A stretch of DNA of 33,906 nt from Gloeophyllum trabeum ATCC 11539 (GCF_000344685.1 NW_006920433.1:83567-117472); one strand, 5' to 3'; positions 1 through 11,028 are shown, numbered from the stretch's first letter. Program-made: numbers and translations. Notes: generated from the letters alone by a model not told the origin.

Positions 1-2371
1 CATTAATACCCTGCGGCATCACTATGTAATATGACCACTCCTCCCGCCGCATACCGAAATTGCATTGTATGATGATCCTCGTCATGGACACTACCCCGAA
101 TCGCGATGTAGATGACCATTGAGTCTCGGACCCTATTATAATATATTTTCATACAACAATAATACCATTATATCGCTCCCCATTGTCATCAGAGACAATG
201 TCTCGCTCTAAGTGGGGAGGGTGTAAGGTGGGCGCCACCGAGTGGCGCCGAGTTTGGACGTGTTTGGTTACTGAGTGATAGATGGACGGATTGGGCAGGC
301 GGATCGTTAGACAACAACTACCTCTGAATCTGCTTAGCTCAATTACCTATCTTGTATCTCTCGCAATAAGACGAGGTTCCGTTTATTGGTGTGTGTGTGA
401 TACAAGCTAACTGTACTGACTACGGAGATTCTACACGATGTAGGCATGAGTGCGTCGACAGGACCGGGAGTGTGGACATAAGCACCTGATATTCGTTCTG
501 CATGGATTGCATGGCCTATACTTCCTCGCTTTGCGGCTCAGTGTTTCTCCTTCCCTACCAAGCAACAGAGACGCATCTGCTTCTCAGATATCCCGCAACT
601 GGCCCTTTGTAGTACTCGCATGCATGTGCCTGACCCCATCCAGCACCTCTTCTGGATTCCTCTAATTCCCTTCACCTTCCTGAGTCTGAAGGGTAGCTCT
701 CGCCTGTCGGAAGATGGACCTGGTATGGGCGAGCGGTTCCTACGGGCTGATCTCTCTCGATACACGGACAAATAAACCCCCTCGCTGCGCTTGCTGACTT
801 CCTGTAGCTTCTGCAAAAGCCCTCGTCTTCTCCGTCTTTCTACCACTGCGTCTCAAGATAGTCGAGCATCACTCCGGCGATCACGATGTTTTAAAAAAGA
901 TCTGCCGGGTCTGCACCCATTTCTATAGTGAAGAGGACGCTCTTAGGGCCGGGTCTCGCTCGACGGACTCGGAGATCTGGACGATAAGAGGCAACCTCGG
1001 CCTCGGTCACTTCCCTGTCTGCCTCCCATGTTTCTCCTAAATAACATCAGCCCCAAGGACTCCCGCTCTGATGATGATGAACAAAAGATGTTCGGACAGG
1101 GCAGTACGGGATTTTGTCTTTGCCTGTTGATTGCGTCCCCGGGCGCGTGCAGTCTGTGGCCCTCCCTCTGTCTACCGTTCGGTTTTCAGTCGTTTTCTAT
1201 GTGGCGGCCTCCTACGCATCACTGTCCGGGCGTGTTCATCCCGCGCGTGTCGGCGCCGCTGGAGATATTCTTGAGCTAAGCGGCGGAGAGGCGGTTCGGG
1301 AGCTGGTGAGGGGGATCGTGAAGGAGGTGTTCGGGAAGGGCAGAATGGATGCAGTTATTCTTTTGAGTCGTGGGGGACTATTTGAGTCTGGCGTCAGTTC
1401 AGGTGGGTGCTGCGAACCGATGCTTGTGCCATCTGCTAAGTGTGGACTGGCGCCAGGGTCAGCCGAAGCGTGACCCACAAGTTAGTGAGCGGATGAGGCT
1501 TCTGAGTAAAATCACGGTGTGAGGGCCTGTGTTTTCGCATACTTTGGTCAGTACACTGATGTCGGCATCGGGTTGCCACTTGCGAATGACCGCCGCCACA
1601 GAGTTTTGACGCGTATTCTAGCAGCGTGCTACCTGACGTTCCTCTTGTCCTTCGTGGGTCGCGCGGCCCCTCCTTCTCCTGATCATATTGGCTGATGGGG
1701 TTCGGATCGACTACATGTGTCTGCCTCGTGGAGCCAGCATACCGCGACCTTTGCGGATTCGCTGTATCGTCTGGTCTTCGAAGCCATGACGACTGGTGAA
1801 GCGTGCCAGCTGCCTGTGAGGCCTGCCAAGTCCCCGTGAAGGATGTAGGCCCCGACTTTGACATTGTCGAGATTACCACACAGGTGTCTGTGCCGAGGAT
1901 GTATTAAAGGGGGGGGGCGAGCTGTGAGCAACGTTGCGGTCTGCGACTCGGAGCCCAGATTTGTCTGACTAAATGATCGTCTAGGTACTTTGTGCAGACA
2001 TGGCACCGGATGCCGGACTCGCGAGGGAAGCTGAGCGGCCACTGGGAGGCGCGCTCGGTTTTTCCGCGGTGACTTGAAGCGGGACATTTGCATTCGTCAC
2101 GTTCGAATAGTTGGGACGAGACCGTGCTTCTTCTCAGCTTGGTGTTAGGGGCAGCCTGAGGTAGACGTGCATCGTGGTACTCCTTCGAGCAATGCTTGAG
2201 TCAGTATCCACTGTCCAAGGACGTCACGTATCCGGTGGGTCACCTCTCATATCTGCTCCCGAACATCTCTTCCGAAAGCGCTCGGTGCGTGGATATTACA
2301 TTCAAGTGCAGCAGGATAGACAAATACCGAGGAGCATCATGTTAAATCCGTTGGGATATACGCCCCGCCCG
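1..2371. other. Gene-less stretch, nothing recognised
   Basis: No coding region could be supported here. Open frames on both strands (for example minus 1683-2093 and plus 1114-1473) are short, rich in Arg, Ser and Pro, and carry no motif I recognise. They lack flanking splice signals that would join them into a longer protein. No tRNA, long repeat or transposon end was seen. It may be intergenic DNA or coding sequence too decayed to recognise. Confidence 0.5.
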
Positions 2372-2690
2372 TTATGGCGAGCTCTCTGTGGCCACATACA
2401 AGGAATATATCGCAGCCACCGTCTCCGCATCCAGGCACGCCGACTTTGTAGGGTTCACCACGAGCGGCACGAACGGCTGCTCATCCACGTCGCACACGGT
2501 ATGGCTATTCTCCGGAATCACGCCTTCCAGCAGGTACGCGCGCAGGATCTTCCAGCTGCAGAGCGACAGCTGGCTGAGCGTAGTATGGCCGTACCCGTCT
2601 GCCTGCTGGACGAGCCGCGCGTTGTTTCCGAGCCTCTGCGGGCTCCCGAGGGCGTTGCAGTGAGGGGTCGTACGTTTGGCTGTCCAAACA
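2372..2690 (-). pseudogene. 3' remnant of a fungal alpha/beta-hydrolase (TAP-like C-terminal domain)
   Basis: On the minus strand one frame stays open for about 105 codons down to a TAA at 2372-2374. It reads like the C-terminal part of secreted fungal S33-type alpha/beta-hydrolases: a run LVQQADGYGHTTLSQ, where the GYGH histidine would be the catalytic His, then a Ser/Cys-rich helix, a run IRAYLLEGVIPE-like in pattern (here KILRAYLLEGVIPE), then CDVDEQPF. The family normally exceeds 500 residues, with a nucleophile GxSxG and an Asp far upstream. Neither could be found between 2700 and 3500 on this strand, and an in-frame stop lies just upstream near 2704. I therefore read it as a truncated relic. 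The family assignment is from remembered pattern and the exact substrate is unknown. Confidence 0.55.
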
Positions 2691-3525
2691 GTCTTAAGTT
2701 ACGTCACCTTTTGCGAGGAAAAGGGATAGGGGAACTGACTTGAGTATCAAAATGGGCGTGTGATGAGTGCCGTTTGCGAGCCCGAACGTCCCTTTGTACC
2801 GGCTGCGCGAGGGCTGCACGTCTGGCGTGAGCCATATCATGGATGTCAGGGAATGAATTTATGGAAAGGGAGACGCATGAGCACTGATCGCTGAGCATTT
2901 GTGAGTGATCCCGCCGAGATGAATGGGTGAGTTCGATTTAGGAATATCTCGTAGTCCGTGCCTTGACATGCCAGTGACTGCGTATCGACGAGGATTATCT
3001 CCTGACCTCGTTTCTTGCAACGTCAGCGTGCACCGGTCCAGCTTACCGTGAGCCGCGATCCAGCTCCTCCTTCTCTGTCACGATTACGCGCTCCCGGTAC
3101 CTACGCAGCGGCAGGGGTATCCACACCAAGTCATGTAAGAGGAGCAGTAGTAAGTGCAGTGAACAGTCGCCAGCTGGGTGAGACGCAGGGGAGAGTCGTA
3201 TACAGTGCTATGCCAGTCAGTACATACAGCGTCGGAGCAGCGCTGCAGCGGAATTTGAGTCGACTCGAGACTCGAGAGAGCACGTAAAGGTACGGGGATT
3301 GGAACTCCCCCGGCCCATGCACGCGGTGCTGCACGTGGCTATAATCACTGTACGTCGAATTTGGAATCAAAATGTGGCTGGATTTGCACCGACTTCGCTC
3401 AAGGCAGAACCTCACGACCTCTCCTAGGCCGGCTGCTGGCCACCTGGTGGGTAAATAACCCGATGTCCAGCTTGACTTCGGTTCTCTAATGACCATCTAC
3501 TAGGTGGTCAGTGTTCAAAAGCAAC
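2691..3525. other. Gene-less stretch between hydrolase relic and F-box pseudogene
   Basis: No convincing coding sequence is present. Minus frame 3131-3496 is open but has no recognisable domain. The upstream exons expected for the neighbouring hydrolase relic are not visible here, which supports that relic being a fragment. Confidence 0.45.
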
Positions 3526-5329
3526 ATGAATCACCTAAGCAACTCTGCGCATGTGCAAGAACTCGCCGCGGTAGACGACCGTATCGAGGAGATGCAGTCT
3601 CTTGCCAGTCGGATACATCACGAAACCAACGGTATCTGCAGCAATCTCGTGTGCTTGGCCGAGGAAAGAGTCCTTATCGGCACTCGTGTCGCACCAAATG
3701 CTCTTGCTAATCTGGACGATTGTTTACGGGTCCAGTCGGAGGCCCTGCGGCTCGCGGAGAGGCGGAACAGCAATTGGAAGAGCTCAGAGAGTGTCGGCGA
3801 CTGCTCGCCTCGCGCGTCTCGCCCGCGCAGGTGATTCCGGAAGAGATCTGGGTCGATATATGGACTCGTGCGGATGTGGTTCCTCGTCCACTGGACTCGC
3901 CGCCGACTCCCTTCGCCCTTTCTTGGGTGAGCAAGTGGTGGAGGTATGTGCTCCTTCGAACTCCGGCGATGTGGGACTTTATCCAGGTGTCTCCGAACAC
4001 TTCGCCTGCCCTTTTGCGCTTACAAGTGCAGCGGTCGGGATCTCGTCTCTTGACAATATTGTTAAGCCTAAAGTCCGCCGTCCCTCCGAAGGACGGGGCG
4101 GGACGGTTCATTTCACTCATGGCCGAGCTCGAAAAATGTGCAGACCGCTGGCAGTCTTTCCACCTACGCGAAGTCACACGGCCCAAAGGGCTCGAGCGCA
4201 GTGACCCTGCTCTCTACTCCAATGCTGCTCTCTACTTCAATGCTCTCCAGAACTCATTGTGTGGCGTCCACGTGCCCCATCTTCGACACTTCTGCGCCTG
4301 GTGGCATGGCGAGCACCGTCTCGGCGCCGTGCTCAAGCGCGGGGCGCCGCACTTGTCTGAAGTCCAGCTGTCAAATGTGCGGATATCCGACAATCTCCAT
4401 CTCCTCCGCGGGCTGACAAGCCTCGAGCTGACGGAACCCCATTATCGAGGGACACTGACTAAGATACAGCTCCGCAATACCCTGGCGGCGTGTCCTGCAC
4501 TGCACCATCTGGGCCTTGAAGGGAGATGGTTTGAGAGCGATCCTGCCTTTCGGTTGCGCCATCCGGATCCGCTAGCCCTTGCATCGTTGAAATCTCTGAA
4601 GCTCTGCATGCAGGACCGCTGGGAAGAAGAGGGCTCTATTGTGCACGATCTATTCGACGTGGTCATCGCCCCGAGACTGCAGTCGCTGCAGCTAGTAAGC
4701 TTGTCCTCGCAGACGTGCGATGCGTTTTTAGATGTGTTGGAGCAGAGGCCACAGGCCTGCGGCTCAGACTCGCTGGCCCTATTATGTCTGCAAGGCGGGG
4801 ATGACTTTGACAAAATGGAACTGGACGTCCGTGTTTATTCCCGGATGTTCCAAACATTTCGCAAGCTTCGGCACCTTTGGATAGACACTGCCCCGGAGGA
4901 CGCCAGCTCCTGCCTGCGGACGCTGGAGACGATGGCCGATGGGGGCACGCCGCTCGTCCCGTCGCTGGATACGTTGACCATTAACGTAGGGTCTGCGGAG
5001 GACAACGGAGCGGATGTCCCCCACTTTATCGCCCGGCGGCAAGAGATGGGCGTCCCCATTGCTACAGTACGTGTGTACCCGGCAGACGATGTGTACGACG
5101 AAGAAATACTCGAGTGGGTGAGGTGGTGCCAGGAGAGGGCCGCCGTCGAGGGGATCACCTGCCATGGTACGTCTCCCACGTCTCCATTGCATAGCATGCG
5201 CGCTTACTTGGGTGTGCTCGAGCAGAAGTAGGATTTGATTGCATTGAGACGTTGGAGAACATGGTGTTTGCCCCGTTGAAGCTGAACCTGGACAGGCTTC
5301 GTCGACGCCCCCGCACACCGCTTGGTTAG
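3526..5329 (+). pseudogene. F-box/LRR protein gene, copy 1, frameshifted near the N-terminus
   Basis: This is the third member of the F-box/LRR family found intact at 21300-23130 and 25461-27327. It starts with MNHLSNSAHVQEL, matching MNNLRSPVHIQEL in the paralogue. The coiled-coil part runs in one frame to about 3768. The rest (ASRVSPAQVIPEEIW onward: F-box, then leucine-rich repeats) continues in another frame. Compared with the 25461-27327 paralogue, about 13 nt are missing at the junction, between GAGAG-type short repeats, which shifts the frame. The remaining frame is open to 5166. A 59-nt intron (5167-5225, GTACGT...CAG) then joins a last exon ending at TAG 5327-5329, giving the family's EVGFDCIE-type C-terminal motif. 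No ATG follows the shift early enough to keep the F-box, so a normal product is unlikely. A sequencing error is possible. Confidence 0.75.
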
Positions 5330-8312
5330 CGGGGGCGCGCGTGAGTTAATGGTGCAGTGCTATTGCGATGCGAAGGGTAAATGAAGTACTAGTTGTGACG
5401 AGAATGGTACAAAACTCTGCAGGCGACATTTTTACGCAAGCAGTAGCAGGCTTTTCACCGCATCAACTGGATCTCGCACGATGAGACACTCGAGGGCAAG
5501 GGCGGCGAGCAGTGGAGTGGGTTCATACCGACACTCGGCACGCCTGCGCGGATAGGACGCACGCTTTAGGGTCCCAGATCACAGGCGCTGATATTGTACC
5601 TTCCAGCTTGCTATGCAAGCTATCACTAGCCCCGTGTCAGGCAGCGCCCGCACCGTTGGTGGTGATTCACCGACTGCCTGCAAAATCGGAGAGCGAGAGA
5701 GATATTGTGGTATGAATATACCTCAGTCCCGCCAGAGTACTATCGAGAGGAGCGGGATGTCTCTGCGGATAGGCGGATAGGGCTAGACAGAAAATGCGTT
5801 GATAGGTTAGATGGTGAGTGGAATACCGATCTTGGATTCCTTTGATTCGCGCACACTGCCCGGTAGCGCGCCGTCACTGAGACATACGACGGGCGGTGGA
5901 GGTATTTGTCTGTAAACCGTTCTGACGCGTGTCGTCGGTGTCGGAAAGCTGATGGGAGCTCGCCGGTACTTGTACCGCACAAATCCATAAATTGTGCACC
6001 GTGCGTATTTATGGGGAAATGTAAGAACACAGAGGAAATACCCCAACAATACTGCTACAGCATATCGGCGGGACAATTGAAATACCCACACAATATCCCA
6101 AAGAATGTCCTTGTTACATTACCCCAGGCCGGCCGATAGGCATTCCCTGCCGTATATTGGCACACCGGCTCCTCTGCTCTTTGCGCTAGCTGATAAACTT
6201 GTATGCGTCATATTGAGGCCGATGCAGCACTACGTCCCATACCTGAACTTCGCTACGCGCATATCCAGCCAGAAGGACGTAACTGCACAGCGGCGCGTGT
6301 AAACGTGTGATAGAGACTTGGTTGGCGCGGTTCTCGGCTCCAGCGCCCAAAGTCTTCCATACCGACACAAGGACCCCTGTAACTCGGCTCATCACTGGAA
6401 GTCCGGACTGACGCGAGACCGGAGGTGAGCCATCGTGACCAGGAATAGCCCAGGCGGGAGGGACTGATACTGCTCTCGAGACCAGAAAGCCAACGATGCC
6501 TAGAGTGAACAGAGGCAGCCACGGATGAGGAGACGTGGCATTCGCGCCCAGCGCGTCGACGACTCGAGCAGACGCGCAGGCTGGTTGGGAGGAGGTCGGT
6601 TTCGAAGCCTGCGAGGGGTTGCAGATGAAAGCTGCCCGCTGAGCGGTGGCCCGAGCTACGGCAAGGCCCGCGAGTCGCGATTTAGGAGCGAGGGGCGAAT
6701 CGAAATCAAGCTGGAGGGGCCGGCACGGGCCGATGGGTGTTCTGAAGCTGTGGAAGACTCGGCTTGACCAGGGCGTAAATTGCTAGTCCGTTATAGGATA
6801 CGCATAAAAAACTCACGCTAGACGATGTTTGCGTTTTGTTCGGTGTGTGTACGTGGAGGAGCGGTAGGTGTGATGCGACTGGGTCAGAGCGGGTTTTTTG
6901 ATAATGTGGAGGCGGAGGGGATGGGCGCAGAGCAGCCTGGGTCAGATGGCGCCGAGCCAGATCTGGATCCGGTGGTGAGCCAATTGGACAACGCACGCGT
7001 CTTGCAGCGCACGTCTTACTGAATTGCCCAATAACGCAAACGTAAAGACACTGCGCTGAGCAATGATGTCGCGACCCAACCGCGCGGCACATTCGTTCTG
7101 CAGGCTCGAGCTTTGATGCGGGAGAAGGGGCACCTCTCACGCGACGGTGACCAGCAAATCCGGACGGGGGTGCCGGTTTGCCCGGGAGATGGCGGCGTTC
7201 TCTGCGCCGACAGGCGCCGTTGTTGGCCGCGAACGCTATCGAGCTCCAGTCATTGCGTCCACGTCCGCGATTGAGGTTGTAATACCTATTCTGGAGCCTG
7301 GAGTGTGATGTGAGCGAGGGGGGTTCCGAACGGCGGGGTAAGCACGTTGTGGACAGTAAGTATGGCGGAGGTGATGGCGGGTCTGACCCTGGAGCAGACG
7401 GAGCCGCAGATAGTCCCCGCGTGCTATACCCCTTGGCGACGTATACGTGAGGCGGTAAAGACGCGCCGTCTGGAAAATACGTCGACACGAGTGTGACCGA
7501 CACCGGACAGATTTGTGCGGCGCGTGTTTGAAGTGGGTTTATAGCGATAGCGACCGGACAGTGAGTATTTGTTAGAGAGGGATGACGAAAATGTTCTTTC
7601 TAGGTCGAGGAGGAGCAGATGTCGTGTCGTTGGGTGGGACGGTGGCAGTGGCACGACCGAAACGGGCAATGCACTTGCCTGTTCGGGTATATCCAAGTGA
7701 ACCTGACCGTGAGACGACGGCACGCGCTGGAGAGAGATCAGGCTGAACGATCTCACAAGCGAGCGCGTACTACTACTGTCAACCCTGCCGCCCTCGTTCC
7801 CTCTCGACCCGCACGCCCCTCGTCGTCGGGCGATTTTGCATGGAAATGTGGGAGCATGATGAAGGCGTACTATGTTTAGAGAGAGCAACCCGTCTGGACA
7901 GCTTGACGACGCACTTTCGACCTCTCTCGTGCTTAAAGTGGGTCAAAGGCGATTGGGCAGTTTAACGCAGTTGCCAATGCGATGTATATGACGGACGACA
8001 CTAGGGTTGGGTGGCGGGGGGGGAGCGAAACAAATGATACACTTGCATCTCCAAGTCAACACGCAAGGATGTAAAAACACGGCAAGCTCGAGAAAAAAAT
8101 AGGCTGAACGCTGTCTCGAGCGAACCCGGACTCTTACCGTGTCGCGCCCCGAAAGGCCCCATCGCAGCGTCGGTAGCCGGACTTTGCATGTACCATGCCT
8201 ACCAGCCGCGGCTCTGCCGGGCTCGGAATGTCCGAAAATAGCCTAACGCGGAGGCAGTCGGCCGCATATAACCCAGCTGGCTGCGATAACGCGACCAGCC
8301 AGCAACGCAACG
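5330..8312. other. Three kilobases without a recognisable gene
   Basis: The longest frames are minus 6706-7503 and minus 7424-7888. They are Pro/Ser/Arg-rich and low in complexity, and have no motif or family resemblance I can name. They overlap each other and show no paired intron signals. The last part (about 8200-8312) is the promoter of carbonic anhydrase 1. No repeat, transposon end or structural RNA was seen. An orphan gene cannot be excluded. Confidence 0.45.
8267..8271 (+). promoter_or_regulatory. TATA-like element of carbonic anhydrase 1
   Basis: The sequence CATATAACC contains TATAA 46 nt before the ATG at 8313. The spacing leaves room for a short leader. It is assigned by position and motif only. 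Confidence 0.4.
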
Positions 8313-9210
8313 ATGCCCCCGCCCGCGACCGCGACCGCGTCCCAGTTCCCCGTGCTCGCGCGCCTGCTGTCCGCCAACGCGCAGTGGGCGGAGGACGTCG
8401 CGCGAGCCGAGCCGCGCTTCTTCGACGAGTGCGCCGGCGGCCAAGTACCCAAGGTACGTCATCCATTTGTATTTCGAGCTCGCCGCCGGGAGCGAGGAAG
8501 GCGGGCGAATTTGTAGTGGGATGGGTGCGGGGGGCTTAGCACTTTAGGTTAAAGGAGGGCGTGTGCTGACTGACGCCTTTGGCATGCAAGATCCTGTGGA
8601 TCGGCTGCGCGGACTCGCGCGTGCCCGAGTCGGTCGTCACCGCGTCCAAGCCCGGCGAGATCTTCGTCCACAGGAACATCGCAAAGTGTGTCCCCCGCCC
8701 GTTTTGGGTTGTCTTCAGTCCTGCCACTTACCGCGAATCCCCCCCCTCCCGCCCAGCCAATTCCACCTCGACGACGACAACGCCCAGGCCGTGCTCACCT
8801 ACGCCGTCGCCGAGCTCGGCGTCGAACACGGTCCGTCGTCCCCCCTGCCCCGCCTCCTTGTCCCGCCCACTAACCCCCCGCCAGTGCTCATCGTAGGCCA
8901 CACCAAATGCGGCGGCGCCGCCGCGTGCACCGCCGCCGCCGCCGCCGCCGCGGCGACGCCCGTGCCCTCGCTCCCCCCCTCCGCGTCGATCAACAGATGG
9001 CTCGCGCCGCTCGCCGCGCTCGCGGCGAAGCTCGCGCCCGGCGAGGACCTCGTCGCGGCCAGCGTGCGCGCGCAGGTCGCGAACGTGTGCGCGACGGACA
9101 CGGTCAGGGGCGCGTGGGCGCAGGGGCGGAAGGTGTACGTGCATGGGTTCGTGTACGAGATCGAGCGCGGCGTGTTGAGGGATCTCGGGGTGAGCAGGGG
9201 CCCGGAGTAG
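8313..9210 (+). CDS. Beta-class carbonic anhydrase, copy 1
   Basis: It catalyses reversible hydration of CO2 to bicarbonate. Four exons (8313-8453, 8591-8685, 8757-8830, 8885-9210) give 211 residues in one frame, all introns GT-AG. The beta-class zinc site is complete: Cys53 in GCADSR, with its partner Asp55 and Arg57, then His109 and Cys112 in GHTKCGG. HRNIAN, QVANVC and [10 protein letters not shown] are further family blocks. There is no obvious mitochondrial presequence, so a cytosolic enzyme is likely. An alanine-rich tract (about residues 115-126, from a GCC triplet repeat at 8919-8950) directly follows the zinc ligands and is absent from copy 2 at 18466-19389. Exons 2 and 3 have exactly the same lengths and phases as in copy 2, so the two arose by gene duplication. 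It converges on the Rho GTPase gene downstream. Confidence 0.93.
8919..8950 (+). repeat. GCC trinucleotide repeat coding for poly-alanine
   Basis: A run of GCC/GCG codons in the last exon of carbonic anhydrase 1 encodes two short Ala stretches beside the zinc-binding GHTKCGG motif. It replaces the [19 protein letters not shown] loop of the paralogue. Such triplet repeats are prone to slippage. Confidence 0.7.
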
Positions 9211-9702
9211 GTGGGGTCGGTCCGGGGGGTCAGAGAACCGTATCTATTTTACGACTTATCGGTGTATTTATGTCTCGCCACGCTTATAGACGGATGAGCT
9301 TCCCTCGAGATCAGCCCGCCGCCATTTCCTCGGCGACCGGAGGGGACGCCCACACTTTTGTTCCATTCACCGAAGATCCCGTTCCACCCCTCGGGGCGTC
9401 CCCTTCCCCGCATTAATCTCCACCGCACCCGAGCTCACGATCCAAAAGCGGCTATACAAAGTCCGTGCATTCCATGCGTCAATTTAGCCATGTACTCTTG
9501 TAGATATATGCGGGCGGGGGTCTAGCTAGCGCTGTCCGTGTTGCGGCAGATAAACGTATACGTATACTCGGACCACGAATAAAGGGAAACGCGTCAATGG
9601 GTAAGCGAAAAAGGGAACACGGGGCTGGGCTGGGTGCTGTAATAAAGAACGAGAGATGCAGTCGGGCGGGGGCGGGGGCGAACACGGCCGGCGAGGAGAC
9701 GA
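9211..9702. other. Intergenic region between convergent genes
   Basis: It holds the 3' untranslated regions of carbonic anhydrase 1 (plus) and the Rho GTPase (minus). No other feature is supported. Confidence 0.5.
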
Positions 9703-11028
9703 CTAGCAGATGACGCAGCACTTGCCCGCGCCCGCGTCGTCGCCCGCGTCGCTGTGCCGCCGCCGGTGGCCCTGGCGCTCCGTCGAGGGCACGTGCGCGG
9801 GCACGCCCTCGCGCATGAGCATGCTCGCGCGCGTCGCCGCCTCGAACACGTCGTCCACGCCCTCGATCTTCAGCGCCGAGCACTCTGGCGTTGCCGTTGA
9901 CCCATTCCAGCGCAGGGGAGGAAGGAAAGAAGGAAGGAAGGAAGGAAGGAAAGAAGGAAAGCAGTCAGCTTCCCGCCACCCAGCGCGCGAGCACGGCGCA
10001 CGCACCTTTGTACGCCCGCGCGCCGATCGCCTGCGCAACGCGCTCCGCCTGCGCGCGCGAGACGTAGTTGCCGAGGCGCGGGTCGCCCGGCGGCGGGCGC
10101 AGGTCGGACTTGCAGCCGACGAGCAGCACGGGGATCGTCGGCCCGCAGATCGAGCGCACTTCTTCGATCCACTAGGGGGGGCGGGTGAGTGAGTGGGGGT
10201 GACGGGGGGATAGACGGTATGGGGAGGGGGAGGGGGAGGGGGAGGAAGAAGAGCGATAAGGACACGGGCGCGGAGATGACCGCGATGGATGAGGGGGAAA
10301 CGGGCAGAGAGCGCACCTTTACGGTCACGTTGTCGAGCGAATCTGGGGTGTCGATTGCGAACGCGATCAAGATAACATGGGATTTAGAGTAGGAGAGGGG
10401 TCGTAAACGCTGTTTGCACCCGGTCAGACGCGGGACGCCCAGCCAGCCGAACGGGCAGACAACAAACGCACCTCGTATTCTTCTTGTCCGCTGCGCCGTC
10501 CCGACAGTCGGCGTGAGAGGCATATGGGAAGGAGCTAGAGGGGGGGGGGTGCTCACGCGGTATCCCACAACGCCAGCTGCACGGGTTTGCCGTCCAGCCT
10601 GATCTCTGCCACGTAGTTCTCAAAGATGGCTTATCCAGCCAACCGGTCAGGATCGCGGTACACATCCATACACGGAGGCACTCACTCGGTTGCTTCACAC
10701 GCGCGCATGACACTCAGTACGGCGGAAACGGGTAGCGGTGCGGGACTCACGTATTCCTTGGGGAACTCTCCGAGCGCGAACGAACATAACAGCGACGTCT
10801 TTCCGCAGGCACCTGGTGTCGTGTGGGATCGGCGGCAGTGAATGGGGCAAGTGCGCAGGATGGGTTAGGGTCAGTCAGCGCGCGGTGCGAGAGGTCGCAG
10901 AGCAAGAGCGATACGCGCCATCACCCACGATAACCAGCTTCCGGCGGATCTGCGAGGAGGCGGGTTCAGAGGGCGCGTGCAGGGAAACAGACAGCGGGAG
11001 CACGCACGGGGCTCTGAGAGGTCGACAT
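9703..11028 (-). CDS. rho2: Rho-family small GTPase, Rho2-like
   Basis: This is a membrane-anchored GTPase switch. Rho2-type proteins act in fungal cell-wall synthesis and polarity signalling. Nine exons on the minus strand rebuild 217 residues: 11008-11028, 10919-10949, 10751-10812, 10686-10692 (7 nt), 10557-10629, 10472-10490 (19 nt), 10317-10409, 10006-10171 and 9703-9884. The sum is 654 nt and the frame stays open. Visible motifs are the P-loop GDGACGKTS (16-24), switch I QPTIFENY, switch II WDTAGQEEYERLRPLSYSK, GCKSDL, a Rho-type insert region, ECSALK, and the C-terminal KCCVIC with CVIC as CAAX box (prenylation expected). LGEFPKEYQPT is closer to Rho2 than to Rho1 or Cdc42 in my memory. 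Exon 2 ends at an apparent GC donor (10918-10917). Introns carry purine-rich microsatellites. The start MSTSQSP has a good GTGCGT donor right after it. The Rho2 subtype is less sure than the Rho family. Confidence 0.9.
9917..9961. repeat. GGAA-type tetranucleotide microsatellite
   Basis: About 45 bp of GGAAG/GAAAG repeats on the plus strand lie inside the last intron (9885-10005) of the Rho GTPase gene. On the transcribed strand it is a polypyrimidine run. Confidence 0.8.
10216..10251. repeat. GGGGGA hexanucleotide repeat
   Basis: About four GGGGGA units lie inside the 145-nt intron 10172-10316 of the Rho GTPase gene. The strand opposite the mRNA is G-rich enough for a G-quadruplex. Confidence 0.7.
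10686..10692 (-). other. rho2: 7-nt microexon of the Rho GTPase gene
   Basis: The seven bases CAACCGA lie between GTGTGAAG (acceptor) and GTGAGTGC (donor). They supply exactly the codons Gln-Pro and the first base of Thr that join FPKEY to the switch I core IFENY. Without them the conserved PT of switch I is lost and the frame breaks. Confidence 0.8.

Noticed and set aside
1436..2093. Overlapping minus-strand frames of 136-147 codons
   Set aside because: No family resemblance and atypical composition. Not enough to call a gene.
2174..2743. 189-codon plus-strand open frame
   Set aside because: It is antisense to the alpha/beta-hydrolase remnant, which has the recognisable pattern.
6706..7503. 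265-codon minus-strand open frame
   Set aside because: Low-complexity Pro/Ser/Arg composition, no motif, and overlap with another equally weak frame. Probably chance in GC-rich DNA.
7424..7888. 154-codon minus-strand open frame
   Set aside because: Same composition problem, no recognisable domain and no supporting splice structure.
9917..10251. Purine-rich repeats as a satellite or centromere signal
   Set aside because: They are short microsatellites confined to Rho GTPase introns.
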